DNA of 64,000 nucleotides from SABI01 sp963663665 (GTDB lineage: Bacteria; Spirochaetota; Spirochaetia; Sphaerochaetales; Sphaerochaetaceae). This document shows positions 1 to 8,854 of this stretch, piece by piece; the stretch's first letter is position 1, and each line of letters begins with the position of its first letter. The notes under the pieces were generated by a model. The model saw nothing but the letters and a program-made list of their open reading frames with translations, did no database searches and was not told the origin of the DNA. The stretch spans positions 124,001 through 188,000 of the forward strand of contig CAXXKP010000010.1 in NCBI GenBank assembly GCA_963663665.2. The letters run 5' to 3'. The position numbers and the translations under genes are program-made.

Positions 1-219
1 ATAGAAAGAATACGAATATGTAAAAATTCTATTCATAATAGATATATAGCTTATTACCAATAAAAACAAAGATGAAAAGAATATGGTGATATGAATTGAA
101 TACTTAAAGAAAGCCCCATTAAAAAGATATATAGAAGCAATAAGGGATAAAGTAATCATTACTATTGGTGTGAAAGAAATATCTATCATAGGAATATGAT
201 TGTACTAGATATTGAGACA
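1..219. other. AT-rich stretch without a recognised gene
   Basis: I see no open frame with a ribosome binding site and no RNA gene in this stretch. It may be the far end of a gene or intergenic region that begins outside the window. Confidence 0.5.
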
Positions 220-226
220 AATAAAA

Positions 227-253
227 AGACAGCTCATACATAAAAAGCTGTCT
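227..253 (-). terminator. Rho-independent terminator of the ferredoxin gene
   Basis: Perfect 8-bp stem (AGACAGCT at 227-234, AGCTGTCT at 246-253) with an 11-nt loop. Read on the minus strand it is followed by a short T run (rc of 221-226), 31 bases past the ferredoxin stop. Confidence 0.75.
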
Positions 254-283
254 CTCAAGATTGCTATTATTTTTAATAGAGGC

Positions 284-451
284 TTAGTCTGGAATAATAG
301 CACCAGTAGGACATGCATCAACACATGCACCACAGCTTATGCAGAGTTCTGCATCGATTACATAAATGTCACCTTCGCTTATAGCTTCAACTGGACATTC
401 TGGCAAACAAGAACCACATGCTACGCATGCATCAGTAATAGTATAGGCCAT
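284..451 (-). CDS. 2[4Fe-4S] ferredoxin, 55 aa
   Basis: Small bacterial-type ferredoxin, an electron carrier in the cytoplasm. The translation starts MAYTITDACVACGSC and holds two CxxCxxCxxxCP-type clusters, CVACGSCLPECP near residues 9-20 and CISCGACVDACP near residues 38-49, spaced as in clostridial ferredoxins of about 55 residues. The ATG at 451 is preceded by AAGGAG at good spacing, a consensus promoter lies upstream and a terminator follows. The longer plus-strand frame over this region is only its antisense shadow. The gene stands alone, divergent from topB. Such ferredoxins serve pyruvate:ferredoxin oxidoreductase, hydrogenases and similar enzymes in anaerobes; the partner here cannot be told from context. 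Confidence 0.95.
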   Translation of the reverse strand: MAYTITDACVACGSCLPECPVEAISEGDIYVIDAELCISCGACVDACPTGAIIPD

Positions 452-485
452 ATCGGTCTCCTTACAAACGGTTTATACGTCCTCG

Positions 486-514
486 ACTATATACCCATGG
501 GTTCAATCCGTCAA
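486..514 (-). promoter_or_regulatory. Sigma-70-type promoter of the ferredoxin gene
   Basis: On the minus strand, -35 TTGACG (509-514) and -10 TATAGT (486-491) are separated by 17 bases, 35 bases upstream of the ferredoxin ATG. Confidence 0.7.
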
Positions 515-618
515 GTATCTGTTTTATCAATAGAATTCGCTCTTTCCTCTTGCAACTTTTAGCTCCAATTGCCAATATACTTCAATACGAGAGTAATGAT
601 ATCACATGGAGTAAATTT

Positions 619-2880
619 ATGATTTCAAAAGCATTTGTGTTAGCAGAAAAACCATCAGTCGCTAGAGAGATTGCAAAAGTGATTGGAGCACATCGAAGTC
701 AAAGAGGATATATCGAAGGGGATTCCTACGTGGTGAGCTGGGCTCTCGGGCACCTCGTAGAGCTCGCCGAACCTGCTCACTATGCTGATGCCTTTAGAAG
801 ATGGTCTCTCTCTTCACTTCCAATGCTTCCTTCAAAACTTGATCAAGAAGTAATGGAAGGGACAAAAGATCAATTTAATATTATAGATTCTATCTTAAAA
901 AGAGAAGATATCACTACCCTTATTATAGCCACAGATGCAGGTAGAGAAGGCGAACTAGTTGCAAGATGGATTATGAAGAAATCTGGCTGGAATAAAGAAG
1001 TGAAGAGACTTTGGATTAGTAGCCAAACCAAAGCTGCAATAGAAGAAGGGTTTGCCTCTCTTAAAGATGCTTCACTCTATGAAGGCCTCTATCAGGCTGG
1101 CGAAGCCAGAGCTGCTGCAGATTGGTACGTCGGCATGAATGTGACTAGAGCTCTTACCTGTAAGTATGATGCAAAACTCTCAGCTGGTCGGGTTCAAACT
1201 CCAACTCTTGCTCTTATTACTTCTAAAGAAGATGAGAGGGAAGCCTTTTTGGGATCTACCTATTGGACAATCAGGGCAAATCTAGGTTTATTTAGTGCTT
1301 CATTATATGATGGTGAAGAAGTTATGAAAGTTGAGAGTGAGGAACTTGCATCAAAGATAACCTCTACCCTTGAGGCTTCTTATGCTGTCATCACCTCCAT
1401 CGATGTAAGTGAGAAAAAAGAAGAACCACCTCTTGCATATGATTTGACTGAATTGCAAAGAGATGCAAACAATATTCTCTCCTTTAGTGCAAAAGAAACC
1501 CTAGATGTGCTTCAAAAACTCTATGAAGTTCACAAGATTGTCTCATATCCGAGAACTGATTCACGATATATTACAGGAGATATTGTGGCAACCATTCCTT
1601 CTCGCCTTAAGGCTTTAAGTCAGAGTGAGTTTGGGCAAGTAGCAGACATGTATTCAAAAAATGGGTATAGAGAAGACCTCGGAAGATTTGTAGTAGAGAG
1701 TAAGGTCACTGACCACCATGCAATTATTCCAACTGAAGAGACGGTTAATCTCTCTAGATTGAATGAGAAAGAGAAAGCTTTGTGGTCTCTCATAGCGCTT
1801 AGATTCCTCCAAGTACTCAGTAAAGACTACATATACGAGTCAACTCTCATTACTCTCACCAGTTCTTCATACACATTTAAAAGCAGGTCTGTTGTAAAAA
1901 AACAAAACGGATGGCGCGATATGATTGCTTTTGCACCAGATGAAATAAAAAAGAGTGAAATACGTGATGATCTATTAGATGATGGTATGATAGGTAATTT
2001 GAGCGTTGCTGACCAGCTACCTATCGGTAAAGTCAGAAGTAAGAAAGTCAATGTAACCCCACCCGCTAGATATACAGAAGCAACACTTCTTTCTGCGATG
2101 GAACATGCAGGAAGATTTGTTGACGATGCTGAACTGAAAAAAGAGTTAAAGGGAGGAATTGGAACTCCTGCTACTCGAGCTGAGATCATTGAGAAATTAA
2201 TAGGTAACCGCTATATCGAACGAGAAGGGAAGTCGTTAGTTCCAACTCCATATGGGAGAGAACTTGTAAGACTTGCTCCTGATATGTTGCAATCTCCCTC
2301 CCTTACTGGTTCGTGGGAGAGAAGACTTAATGCTATAAGTGAAGGGGAAGATTCTTTTGAACTCTTTATCTCAGATATTAAAGAGAAAACAAAAGATCTT
2401 GTCTCTTCTATTAAAAAGAGTAATGAAACATTCACTCCTAACTTTCATGACGCAAAAAAATGTCCAGAATGTAAAACTGAAATGATGAAGAGTGTTGATG
2501 AGTTAGGTAGAACACACAATATCTGTTTATCACTCTCTTGTTCCTATGAAGAAGTTGAAATTAAACGATTGAAGAAAGAACTTACAGTACCTGTTGTTAA
2601 AATGAAAACGGTTACTACACATACTGCTACGATGAGCAAGAAAGTAATTATTAAAAAGAAAACTCCTCAATACAAAGATTCAGATTATGAAACAGTAATT
2701 GAGGTAGTGCGGCCATCTAAGAGAGCCACAAGAAATGAAACCTATAAACCTAAACCAGCTTTGAAATATACCACAGCATATACTAAACCAGCTCCAGAAC
2801 CAAACGGAACAACGTTTGCAGATTTGCTTGCAGCGAGTGAGAAGCGAAAGAAAGAACGAGATAGAAATAGGAGGAAATGA
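619..2880 (+). CDS. topB: DNA topoisomerase III (type IA)
   Basis: Relaxes and decatenates DNA through a transient tyrosine-DNA link. The ATG at 619 (MISKAFVLAEKPS) is chosen over an in-frame start at 550 because GGAG lies just upstream and because the Toprim domain normally begins here. Seen: Toprim with Glu10 and the ATDAGREGE acidic motif near residues 104-112; active-site Tyr310 in SYPRTDSRY; the GIGTPATRA motif near residue 515; one zinc-binding module beginning at Cys615 (CPEC...C...C). After it comes a basic Lys/Arg-rich tail of about 100 residues, probably for DNA binding. At 753 residues it is longer than E. coli TopB (about 650) because of this tail. It stands alone. Confidence 0.95.
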   Translation: MISKAFVLAEKPSVAREIAKVIGAHRSQRGYIEGDSYVVSWALGHLVELAEPAHYADAFRRWSLSSLPMLPSKLDQEVMEGTKDQFNIIDSILKREDITTLIIATDAGREGELVARWIMKKSGWNKEVKRLWISSQTKAAIEEGFASLKDASLYEGLYQAGEARAAADWYVGMNVTRALTCKYDAKLSAGRVQTPTLALITSKEDEREAFLGSTYWTIRANLGLFSASLYDGEEVMKVESEELASKITSTLEASYAVITSIDVSEKKEEPPLAYDLTELQRDANNILSFSAKETLDVLQKLYEVHKIVSYPRTDSRYITGDIVATIPSRLKALSQSEFGQVADMYSKNGYREDLGRFVVESKVTDHHAIIPTEETVNLSRLNEKEKALWSLIALRFLQVLSKDYIYESTLITLTSSSYTFKSRSVVKKQNGWRDMIAFAPDEIKKSEIRDDLLDDGMIGNLSVADQLPIGKVRSKKVNVTPPARYTEATLLSAMEHAGRFVDDAELKKELKGGIGTPATRAEIIEKLIGNRYIEREGKSLVPTPYGRELVRLAPDMLQSPSLTGSWERRLNAISEGEDSFELFISDIKEKTKDLVSSIKKSNETFTPNFHDAKKCPECKTEMMKSVDELGRTHNICLSLSCSYEEVEIKRLKKELTVPVVKMKTVTTHTATMSKKVIIKKKTPQYKDSDYETVIEVVRPSKRATRNETYKPKPALKYTTAYTKPAPEPNGTTFADLLAASEKRKKERDRNRRK

Positions 2881-3100
2881 TACTTTTTATACAGAGTGGG
2901 AATTCAAAATTTGTTCATATAATGTAAAAAAATTCTTACTATTTTGGGATTTTATTTATTAAAACCTTTAAAAATAAATACTAAAACACGATGTAAACAA
3001 CCAAAAAATTATCATTTTTGTAGAAATTTTACTATGTAATTGTTACATATTGTCTTACAATAGAGAAAAAATCTATTCTGAATAATTATACATAAAAAAG
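2881..3100. other. Gap between topB and the TRAP operon, with a palindrome
   Basis: AT-rich gap without a gene. It contains a perfect inverted repeat at 3033-3049, TATGTAA-TTG-TTACATA, of a size usual for a dimeric regulator site. It lies 52 bases upstream of the TRAP promoter, so it could be an activator or repressor site for that operon. Confidence 0.4.
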
Positions 3101-3158
3101 TTGACAAAAAGGGATTTTATGTTACTATTAAGTTGCTACTCACAATGTAAGAAGTAGC
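3101..3158 (+). promoter_or_regulatory. TRAP operon promoter with CTACTCA-type operator
   Basis: -35 TTGACA (3101-3106), 16-base spacer, -10 TACTAT (3123-3128). Seven bases later begins an inverted repeat (GCTACT at 3135-3140, AGTAGC at 3153-3158) that would overlap the transcription start, the position of a repressor site. The asd promoter at 6268-6322 has the same spacing and a better palindrome. Confidence 0.7.
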
Positions 3159-3191
3159 GGAATGGATAAAGATAACAAAAAGGAGATCGGT

Positions 3192-4232
3192 ATGAAGAAA
3201 TTGTTAGTGGTTATGTTAGTAATAACATCTCTAGTCTCATTTGGACTCTTTGCAGCAGCACAAGCTGAAGCACAATCGACAGCTGAAGGGGCTGTACTTA
3301 CCCCAGCAACTTATTCTTGGACTGCTGGAGGAATGGGTGGTGGTTGGTATACACAAGCTGGTGGAATGGCCGCACTTGTGAAAAACAATGTACCAGAAAT
3401 TACAATTAAAGTTCTTCCTGGTGGTGGAACAGTTAACCCTCCAAAACTAGATGCAGCACAAGATGACTTTGGATGGGGCGTTGGATATGTAGACAAAGCT
3501 GCATTTAATGGCACTGCTCCATTATTTGATAAAGCATATCCTAATATTCGTGGATTAGCTGGAAACTTCAGTGTTGACTTCTATCACTTCCTTGCTGCTA
3601 AATCAACAGGTATTACTACTATTGATGAATTAGTTGCTAAAGTAAAAGCTGGTGAAAAAATTAACCTAGCTGGCCCAATGGTTGGAACAAGTGAAAGAGC
3701 TCTTACATCCTTCTTATTTGAACATTATGGAATTTCCTATGAACAAATTGAAAAGAATGGTGGTCGAGTCATATATGCAGCATATAGTGATATGGTTAAC
3801 CTCTACAAAGATAGACACGTTGATTATGTTATTGCATGTTTAGGTCTTCCTGGATCTGCTATTACTGAAATGACTATCTCAAGAGATTCTACATTATTAA
3901 AAGCATCTGATGATTTGGTGAAATTCTCAGATTCAACCTATGGAACAGTTGCATTTAGTTCTGGATTAAACAAAATTCCTGCAGGAACATATAAAGGAAT
4001 TGATGAAGATATTCAGGCTATTGGTCACTCAACAGAAATTCTTGCTCGAGTAGATTTACCAGAAATTGTAGCATATAACTTTGTAAAAACTTTGATGGAA
4101 CACATTGGTGAAGTACAATCATTAAACCCATCTTTCCAAAAGTATTTCTCAAAGGAAAATGCTCCTAATACCATGGTTCCATTACATCCAGGTGCCGAGA
4201 GATATTATCGTGAAGTTGGAATTATTAAATAA
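3192..4232 (+). CDS. TAXI-family TRAP transporter solute-binding protein
   Basis: Periplasmic receptor that captures a substrate, usually an organic or amino acid, for a TRAP permease. The ATG at 3192 follows AAAGGAG; an in-frame ATG at 3162 has no such site. A signal peptide (MKKLLVVMLVITSLVSFGLF, then AAAQAEAQ) covers about residues 1-26. The mature part opens with WTAGGMGGGWYTQAGGMAAL, the phosphate-like glycine-rich loop of TAXI receptors, and continues over the usual 320 residues. The fused permease follows directly. Its promoter carries the operator shared with asd and dapA, so the substrate is probably tied to the aspartate/lysine pathway. The substrate cannot be read from sequence; glutamate or dicarboxylates are typical of the family. 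Confidence 0.92.
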   Translation: MKKLLVVMLVITSLVSFGLFAAAQAEAQSTAEGAVLTPATYSWTAGGMGGGWYTQAGGMAALVKNNVPEITIKVLPGGGTVNPPKLDAAQDDFGWGVGYVDKAAFNGTAPLFDKAYPNIRGLAGNFSVDFYHFLAAKSTGITTIDELVAKVKAGEKINLAGPMVGTSERALTSFLFEHYGISYEQIEKNGGRVIYAAYSDMVNLYKDRHVDYVIACLGLPGSAITEMTISRDSTLLKASDDLVKFSDSTYGTVAFSSGLNKIPAGTYKGIDEDIQAIGHSTEILARVDLPEIVAYNFVKTLMEHIGEVQSLNPSFQKYFSKENAPNTMVPLHPGAERYYREVGIIK

Positions 4233-4257
4233 GCAATCTAGTAACACCTAAGGTGTG

Positions 4258-4283
4258 AAGGGAGTGCCTTGTGGCACTCCCTT
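4258..4283 (+). promoter_or_regulatory. Intercistronic hairpin between TRAP receptor and permease
   Basis: Perfect 11-bp stem (AAGGGAGTGCC / GGCACTCCCTT) with a TTGT loop and no T run after it. Hairpins of this kind behind binding-protein genes commonly stabilise the upstream message or let only part of transcription pass, giving more receptor than permease. Confidence 0.6.
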
Positions 4284-4311
4284 AAATTAAGAACAATGGA
4301 GTAGAAATTAT

Positions 4312-6219
4312 ATGAGAGAGTTGAAAGGATGGGTTAAGTGGCTTGTAAGTGCTGCACTCGTAAGCGTCGCAGTATTTCACTTGTACACAGCAATATTTGG
4401 AGTATTTCAGCCACGGATTCAAAGGGGAGTGCATTTATTAGTTTTACTTCCAATGGCATTTTTGTTATATCCGGCTACCAAAAAGTCTCCACAAGATAGA
4501 CCTTCTCTGCTTGATGCAATTCTAGCATTACTTGCAGTAGTTCCCCCCATATATTTAATGATTATGAATGATGCATTAAATATGCGTCTTGAGTTATTTG
4601 ACCCAGTCTCTCCTCTTCAAACAATCCTTGGTTGGATAAATATTATTCTTATTATTGAAGCTGTAAGAAGAAGTGTTGTTCCTGCTATGGCAATTCTCAT
4701 AAGTATATTCTTCGTATATTTATTTATGGCCCCTTATTTAGGTGGAATATTCTACTCAAAACCAATGGCGTTTTCCCGTATTGCAGAAATCAATTACCTC
4801 ATAACTAGTGACGGTATTTATGGATCAATAGTAGGGGTAACGGCAACCTTTGTGGCTGTATTCGTTATTTTTGGTGCTTTTATGCAAAACACCAAAACCG
4901 GTGAGTATTTTACAAATCTTGCAGTTGCTATTGCTGGAAAGAGTGCTGGAGGACCTGCGAAAATTGCAGTAATCTCTTCTGGTTTATTTGGTTCTATTAG
5001 TGGTGTTGCCGCAGCGAATGTATACGCAACTGGTGTATTTACCATACCTCTTATGAAACGACTAGGATATCGCCCTCAATTTGCTGGAGCAGTAGAATCT
5101 GCTGCTAGTACAGGTGGTCTTATTATGCCTCCAATTATGGGTGCTGGTGCTTTCGTAATGTCAGAAATTACAGGAATTGCCTATATTCATATTGTAAAGG
5201 CAGCAGTTCTAGGCGCCATATTCTATTACTTAAGCATCCTTGTAAGAGTTCACTTTGTAGCAAAAAAAGAGGGCTTAAAAGGAATGGATGCGAGTGAAGT
5301 TATCTCAACAAAGCAAATCTTGAAAGATTCTTATCAGCTCATTCCTCTTATTGCGTTGGTTATTTTCTTAGCAATTGGATTCTCTCCATTTGTAGCTGCA
5401 GTCTATGGGATTCTTACAACTTTCCTTCTTACTTTTTTGAATAAAAAAACATTCATGGGTCCAAAGAAGTTGTGGGCTACATTTGAACTTTCTGGAAAAA
5501 ATTTAATCATGCTTGCAGTGAGCTGTGCAGGAGCTGGAATGGTAATTAGTATTGTTACTAATACAGGTCTTGCTCTTGGAGTAGCTGCAGTAATTCAATC
5601 TTGGTCAGGTGGAGTTCTATTGCCTGCCCTTATATTAATCATGTTCACTTCCGTTTTGTTAGGGATGGGAATGCCTGCAACTCCAGCCTATATTGTGGCT
5701 GTTACGATTGGAGGACCTGCACTTCAAGCTATGGGAATTGGAGTTCTCACTGCTCATATGTTCGTATTTTACTTTGCAATCTTTGCCGCAATATCTCCTC
5801 CTGTAAGTATTGCTGCATATTGTGGAGCTGCAATAGCGGGATCAGACCCTCTTAAAACTGGTTTTGAAGCATTAAGACTAGCTATTGTTGGGTTTATCAT
5901 TCCTTACATCTTTGTGTTTAACCCCGCATTGCTATTGAATGGATCGTTCGTACAAATCCTAGCTGTTATAATTATTGTGGTTTACGCAATATTTACCCTT
6001 GCAGCTGCATTTAGAGGCTATTTTCATAGATTGTTGAAGATTTGGGAACAGGCACTAATGGGTCTAGTATCTGTTGGGCTCATTGTGGCTTCCTGTACAC
6101 TAGAACTCATGGATAATCCTTATGTGCAAGCGATTCTATTTGCCTCAGCCGGTATCATCTTTCTTTACTTGGTATTGAAAAAAATTAAAAACAATAAATT
6201 ACAATCCATACCTGCATAA
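4312..6219 (+). CDS. TRAP transporter fused permease (DctQM type)
   Basis: Integral membrane partner of the TAXI receptor, driving uptake by an ion gradient. At 635 residues it joins a DctQ-like N-terminal part (about residues 1-130, four membrane segments) to a DctM-like part of about twelve segments. Typical DctM stretches are visible, for example FGSISGVAAANVYATG, ESAASTGGLIMPPIMGAGAF and GMGMPATPAYIV. A C-terminal extension with several more hydrophobic segments follows residue 540, usual for TAXI-linked fused permeases. A rho-independent terminator follows 18 bases after the stop, so the receptor and permease form one transcript separate from asd. Confidence 0.93.
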   Translation: MRELKGWVKWLVSAALVSVAVFHLYTAIFGVFQPRIQRGVHLLVLLPMAFLLYPATKKSPQDRPSLLDAILALLAVVPPIYLMIMNDALNMRLELFDPVSPLQTILGWINIILIIEAVRRSVVPAMAILISIFFVYLFMAPYLGGIFYSKPMAFSRIAEINYLITSDGIYGSIVGVTATFVAVFVIFGAFMQNTKTGEYFTNLAVAIAGKSAGGPAKIAVISSGLFGSISGVAAANVYATGVFTIPLMKRLGYRPQFAGAVESAASTGGLIMPPIMGAGAFVMSEITGIAYIHIVKAAVLGAIFYYLSILVRVHFVAKKEGLKGMDASEVISTKQILKDSYQLIPLIALVIFLAIGFSPFVAAVYGILTTFLLTFLNKKTFMGPKKLWATFELSGKNLIMLAVSCAGAGMVISIVTNTGLALGVAAVIQSWSGGVLLPALILIMFTSVLLGMGMPATPAYIVAVTIGGPALQAMGIGVLTAHMFVFYFAIFAAISPPVSIAAYCGAAIAGSDPLKTGFEALRLAIVGFIIPYIFVFNPALLLNGSFVQILAVIIIVVYAIFTLAAAFRGYFHRLLKIWEQALMGLVSVGLIVASCTLELMDNPYVQAILFASAGIIFLYLVLKKIKNNKLQSIPA

Positions 6220-6238
6220 ATCAGTATAGTTAACAAAA

Positions 6239-6263
6239 AACTGCCAGATAATTCTGGCAGTTT
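6239..6263 (+). terminator. Rho-independent terminator of the TRAP operon
   Basis: Stem AACTGCCAGA / TCTGGCAGTT with a TAAT loop, followed by TCT and no long T run. It closes the TRAP genes just before the asd promoter. Confidence 0.75.
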
Positions 6264-6267
6264 CTAC

Positions 6268-6322
6268 TTGACAATAGGGCTATTTATGATAAAGTTAACT
6301 AACTACTCACAATATGAGTAGT
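6268..6322 (+). promoter_or_regulatory. asd promoter with CTACTCA-type operator
   Basis: -35 TTGACA (6268-6273), 16-base spacer, -10 TAAAGT (6290-6295). Seven bases later comes a 21-bp perfect inverted repeat, ACTACTCA-CAATA-TGAGTAGT (6302-6322). The layout is the same as at 3101-3158, and a related site precedes dapA at 12974-12995. Confidence 0.75.
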
Positions 6323-6333
6323 AAGGTGGTTGT

Positions 6334-7353
6334 ATGAATAAAGAGTATTGTATAGCAGTAGTTGGGGCTCTTGGAGCCGTTGGTAGTGAAATGATTCGTA
6401 AGTTGGAAGAATCTTCTTTATTAATAAAGAAATTAGTTCCTCTTGATGTAAAAGAAGCAGTTGGAAAAGAAGTAACATTCAGGTCTTCATCCTACAAAGT
6501 AAGCGAAGCCAAGGCCGGAGCTTTTGAGGGTGTAGATTTTGCAATATTTTCAGCAGGAGCTGAAGCAAGTAGTATTCTCGCTCCTATTGCGGTGAAGGAA
6601 GGTGCTGTTGTAGTAGATAACTCCTCTCAATGGAGAATGGATCCTTCAGTTCCTCTTGTAATCCCAGAAGTAAATCCTGAGTCTCTCAAAGATCATAAGG
6701 GAATCATTGCAAATCCCAATTGTTCAACCATACAGATGCTTGTAGCTTTAAAACCAATCCATGATACGTATTCTATTAAAAGAGTCGTAGTAGCTACATA
6801 CCAGGCAGTGAGTGGAAGTGGTAACGCCGCAATTAGAGAGCTTCAAGAACAATCAAAAGATGTATTAGAAAAAAAAGAGACTACTTCTCATGTCTATCCT
6901 CATCAAATTGCATTTAATGTTATCCCACAGATTGATATTTTCTTAGAGAATGGATACACCAAAGAAGAGATGAAAATGGTGCATGAAACCCATAAGATTC
7001 TAGATAAGAATATATTAGTCTCTCCTACAGCTGTGAGAGTCCCTGTAGTAAGAAGTCATAGTGAAGCAATTATGTTAGAACTTAATAATCCTTACGAATT
7101 ACATGAGGTAAGAGATCTTCTTAGTTCAGCGCAAGGAGTAGTAGTTGTAGATAATGTTGATACGTTAAGTTATCCAATGCCCATTGACGCACAAGGAAAG
7201 AATGAGGTATTTGTGGGTAGAATTAGACGTGATGAAAGTGTTGTTAACGGGCTTTCCCTTTTTGTAGTTTCAGATAACCTTCTTAAAGGTGCTGCACTCA
7301 ATGCAGTACAGATTGTTGAGAAGATGGTAGAAATGAAGATCCCTCTTTTATAA
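6334..7353 (+). CDS. asd: Aspartate-semialdehyde dehydrogenase
   Basis: Interconverts aspartyl phosphate and aspartate semialdehyde with NADP(H), the branch-point step for lysine, diaminopimelate and threonine. The 339-residue length is normal. Seen: N-terminal Rossmann start VVGALGAVGSEM, catalytic Cys130 in NPNCST, the VVATYQAVSGSG loop, and the general-base His242 in RVPVVRSHSEA. It leads a run of flavin/Fe-S dehydrogenase genes, with 24 bases to the next gene, under an operator shared with the TRAP importer and dapA. The usual role is biosynthetic. Its place at the head of a dehydrogenase operon also allows a catabolic use, which the sequence cannot decide. Confidence 0.95.
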   Translation: MNKEYCIAVVGALGAVGSEMIRKLEESSLLIKKLVPLDVKEAVGKEVTFRSSSYKVSEAKAGAFEGVDFAIFSAGAEASSILAPIAVKEGAVVVDNSSQWRMDPSVPLVIPEVNPESLKDHKGIIANPNCSTIQMLVALKPIHDTYSIKRVVVATYQAVSGSGNAAIRELQEQSKDVLEKKETTSHVYPHQIAFNVIPQIDIFLENGYTKEEMKMVHETHKILDKNILVSPTAVRVPVVRSHSEAIMLELNNPYELHEVRDLLSSAQGVVVVDNVDTLSYPMPIDAQGKNEVFVGRIRRDESVVNGLSLFVVSDNLLKGAALNAVQIVEKMVEMKIPLL

Positions 7354-7377
7354 AGGTGTCTATATGGAGAATAATGT

Positions 7378-8556
7378 ATGAATCAGGTATTTGATACAGT
7401 CATAATTGGTGGTGGCATAATTGGACTCTCCTGTGGCTATTATCTTGCGAAGAATAAAAAGAAAGTTCTTGTTCTTGAGGCAAAAGGTTTCGCAGATGGT
7501 GCGAGTGGCTCATGTGATGACATGATTCTATTCCAATCGAAAAAGCCTGGAGTTAATCTAGAACTTGCTTTTGAATCTCTTGAACTCTATAAGGGTCTCA
7601 CATCTGAGTTGGGCGAAGACCTTGGTTTTGAAAATTATGGTGGGATGGTCTTGATAGAAAATCAAACTGAATTAGAAATCATGGAACAATTTGTCAAACA
7701 ACAAAAGTCATATGGTCTTGATGTTCATCTTATTGATAAAAAAGAGATGCGAAAGAGACAACCGCATATATCGGATCGCTTTATAGCTTCTACTTACTCT
7801 CCAACCGATTCTCAAGCATATCCTTTTGCAGTGATGCATGGCTTTGAGAAAAAGGGAAAGTCTCTTGGTCTTACCGTCCTTCGTCATCATGCTGTTGTTG
7901 GAATCGAGAAGAATGGAGATGGTGATTTTGTAATAAAAACAAGTAATGGGACAGTCTTCATTGCTGGAAAAATTATAAATGCTGCTGGCACTTGGGCTGG
8001 CGGTATCGCATCTCTGGTAGGAGAGAATATCCCCATAGAACCTAAAAGAGGGCAGATTATTATCACAGAAAAAATCCCTCCAATAGGTGAAGCTAACCTT
8101 TGGAGTGCTAAATATCTGGTGACTAAATTAAATCCTGAACTTTCTAAGAATATAAGCGAAGAAGAGAAAGCATTAGGGCTTGCCTTTGCTTTTACTCGCT
8201 CTCATGGTAATAGCTATCTTATAGGTAGTACAAGAGAATATGCTGGATTCGATAAGAACACTACAATGGAAGGGATTAAAGCAATTATTAACCAAACAAT
8301 CTCCTTTATACCTGTAATGAAAGATGTCAATTTCATTAGGGCGATGGCTGGTCTAAGACCTGCCACCCCTGATGGAAAAATGGTGTTAGGAGAACATAAG
8401 GATGTAAGGAATTTCTACACTGTAGCTGGGCATGAAGGAGATGGGATTGCATTAGCCCCCATAACAGGTCGTCTTGTAGCAGATCTCGTCACAGGTGGCT
8501 CTATTGATGAAAAATTTAATGAGCTCAGTCCAAACAGATTTTCAAAAAAAGGATAA
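7378..8556 (+). CDS. FAD-dependent amino/imino-acid dehydrogenase (DAO family, HcnC/OoxB-like)
   Basis: Flavoprotein of the D-amino-acid oxidase family, 392 residues. The N-terminus carries the dinucleotide fold VIIGGGIIGLSCGYYL followed by the LEA acidic end of the fold. The C-terminus has GLRPATPDGKMVLGE and GHEGDGIALAPITG, the family's FAD-closing motif. With the three genes downstream it matches the subunit set of hydrogen cyanide synthase (HcnABC), opine oxidases and D-hydroxyproline dehydrogenases, in which this subunit oxidises the C-N bond and passes electrons to partner Fe-S and FAD subunits. The substrate is unknown. Linkage to asd and dap genes suggests an amino or imino acid near the lysine pathway. 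Confidence 0.88.
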   Translation: MNQVFDTVIIGGGIIGLSCGYYLAKNKKKVLVLEAKGFADGASGSCDDMILFQSKKPGVNLELAFESLELYKGLTSELGEDLGFENYGGMVLIENQTELEIMEQFVKQQKSYGLDVHLIDKKEMRKRQPHISDRFIASTYSPTDSQAYPFAVMHGFEKKGKSLGLTVLRHHAVVGIEKNGDGDFVIKTSNGTVFIAGKIINAAGTWAGGIASLVGENIPIEPKRGQIIITEKIPPIGEANLWSAKYLVTKLNPELSKNISEEEKALGLAFAFTRSHGNSYLIGSTREYAGFDKNTTMEGIKAIINQTISFIPVMKDVNFIRAMAGLRPATPDGKMVLGEHKDVRNFYTVAGHEGDGIALAPITGRLVADLVTGGSIDEKFNELSPNRFSKKG

Positions 8557-8563
8557 AAATTGT

Positions 8564-8854
8564 ATGAAGGATAAAAAGGATATCTTTATTTGTCGCTGTG
8601 AAGAGGTGACACTCGAGGAGATTGAGCGTGTTATTGACGAAGGGTATGACACCATAGATGACATTAAACGAATCACACGAGCCGGTATGGGACTTTGTCA
8701 GGGCAGAAGTTGTTCCAAAGTGATTGCTCGAATAATTGCACAAAAAACCGGTCGTCCACTTCAAGAAATATTACAAACTTCATACCGATTTCCTGTAAGA
8801 ACCGAGAAAATGGTAGTAGTGAAGGAGGAGCAGCATGAGCCTGAGAATTCTTGA
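8564..8854 (+). CDS. BFD-like [2Fe-2S]-binding protein
   Basis: Small 96-residue protein with the bacterioferritin-associated-ferredoxin fold. Four cysteines fit the pattern CxC (FICRCEEV, near residues 9-11) and CxxxxC (GLCQGRSCSK, near residues 45-50), which bind one [2Fe-2S] cluster. The ATG at 8564 is chosen because translation from the upstream in-frame ATG would run through the end of the preceding gene. In sarcosine-oxidase-like and HcnABC-like enzymes this domain is often fused to an FAD subunit; here it is a separate gene. It lies 7 bases after the FAD dehydrogenase gene and overlaps the next gene by 20 bases. The likely role is electron transfer within the complex. Confidence 0.88.
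   Translation: MKDKKDIFICRCEEVTLEEIERVIDEGYDTIDDIKRITRAGMGLCQGRSCSKVIARIIAQKTGRPLQEILQTSYRFPVRTEKMVVVKEEQHEPENS

Noticed and set aside
212..562. Plus-strand open frame of 116 codons
   Set aside because: It is the antisense of the ferredoxin gene, which has cluster motifs, a promoter, a ribosome site and a terminator on the other strand.
550..618. Upstream start for topoisomerase III
   Set aside because: No ribosome site, and the added residues precede the normal Toprim start; GGAG supports ATG 619.
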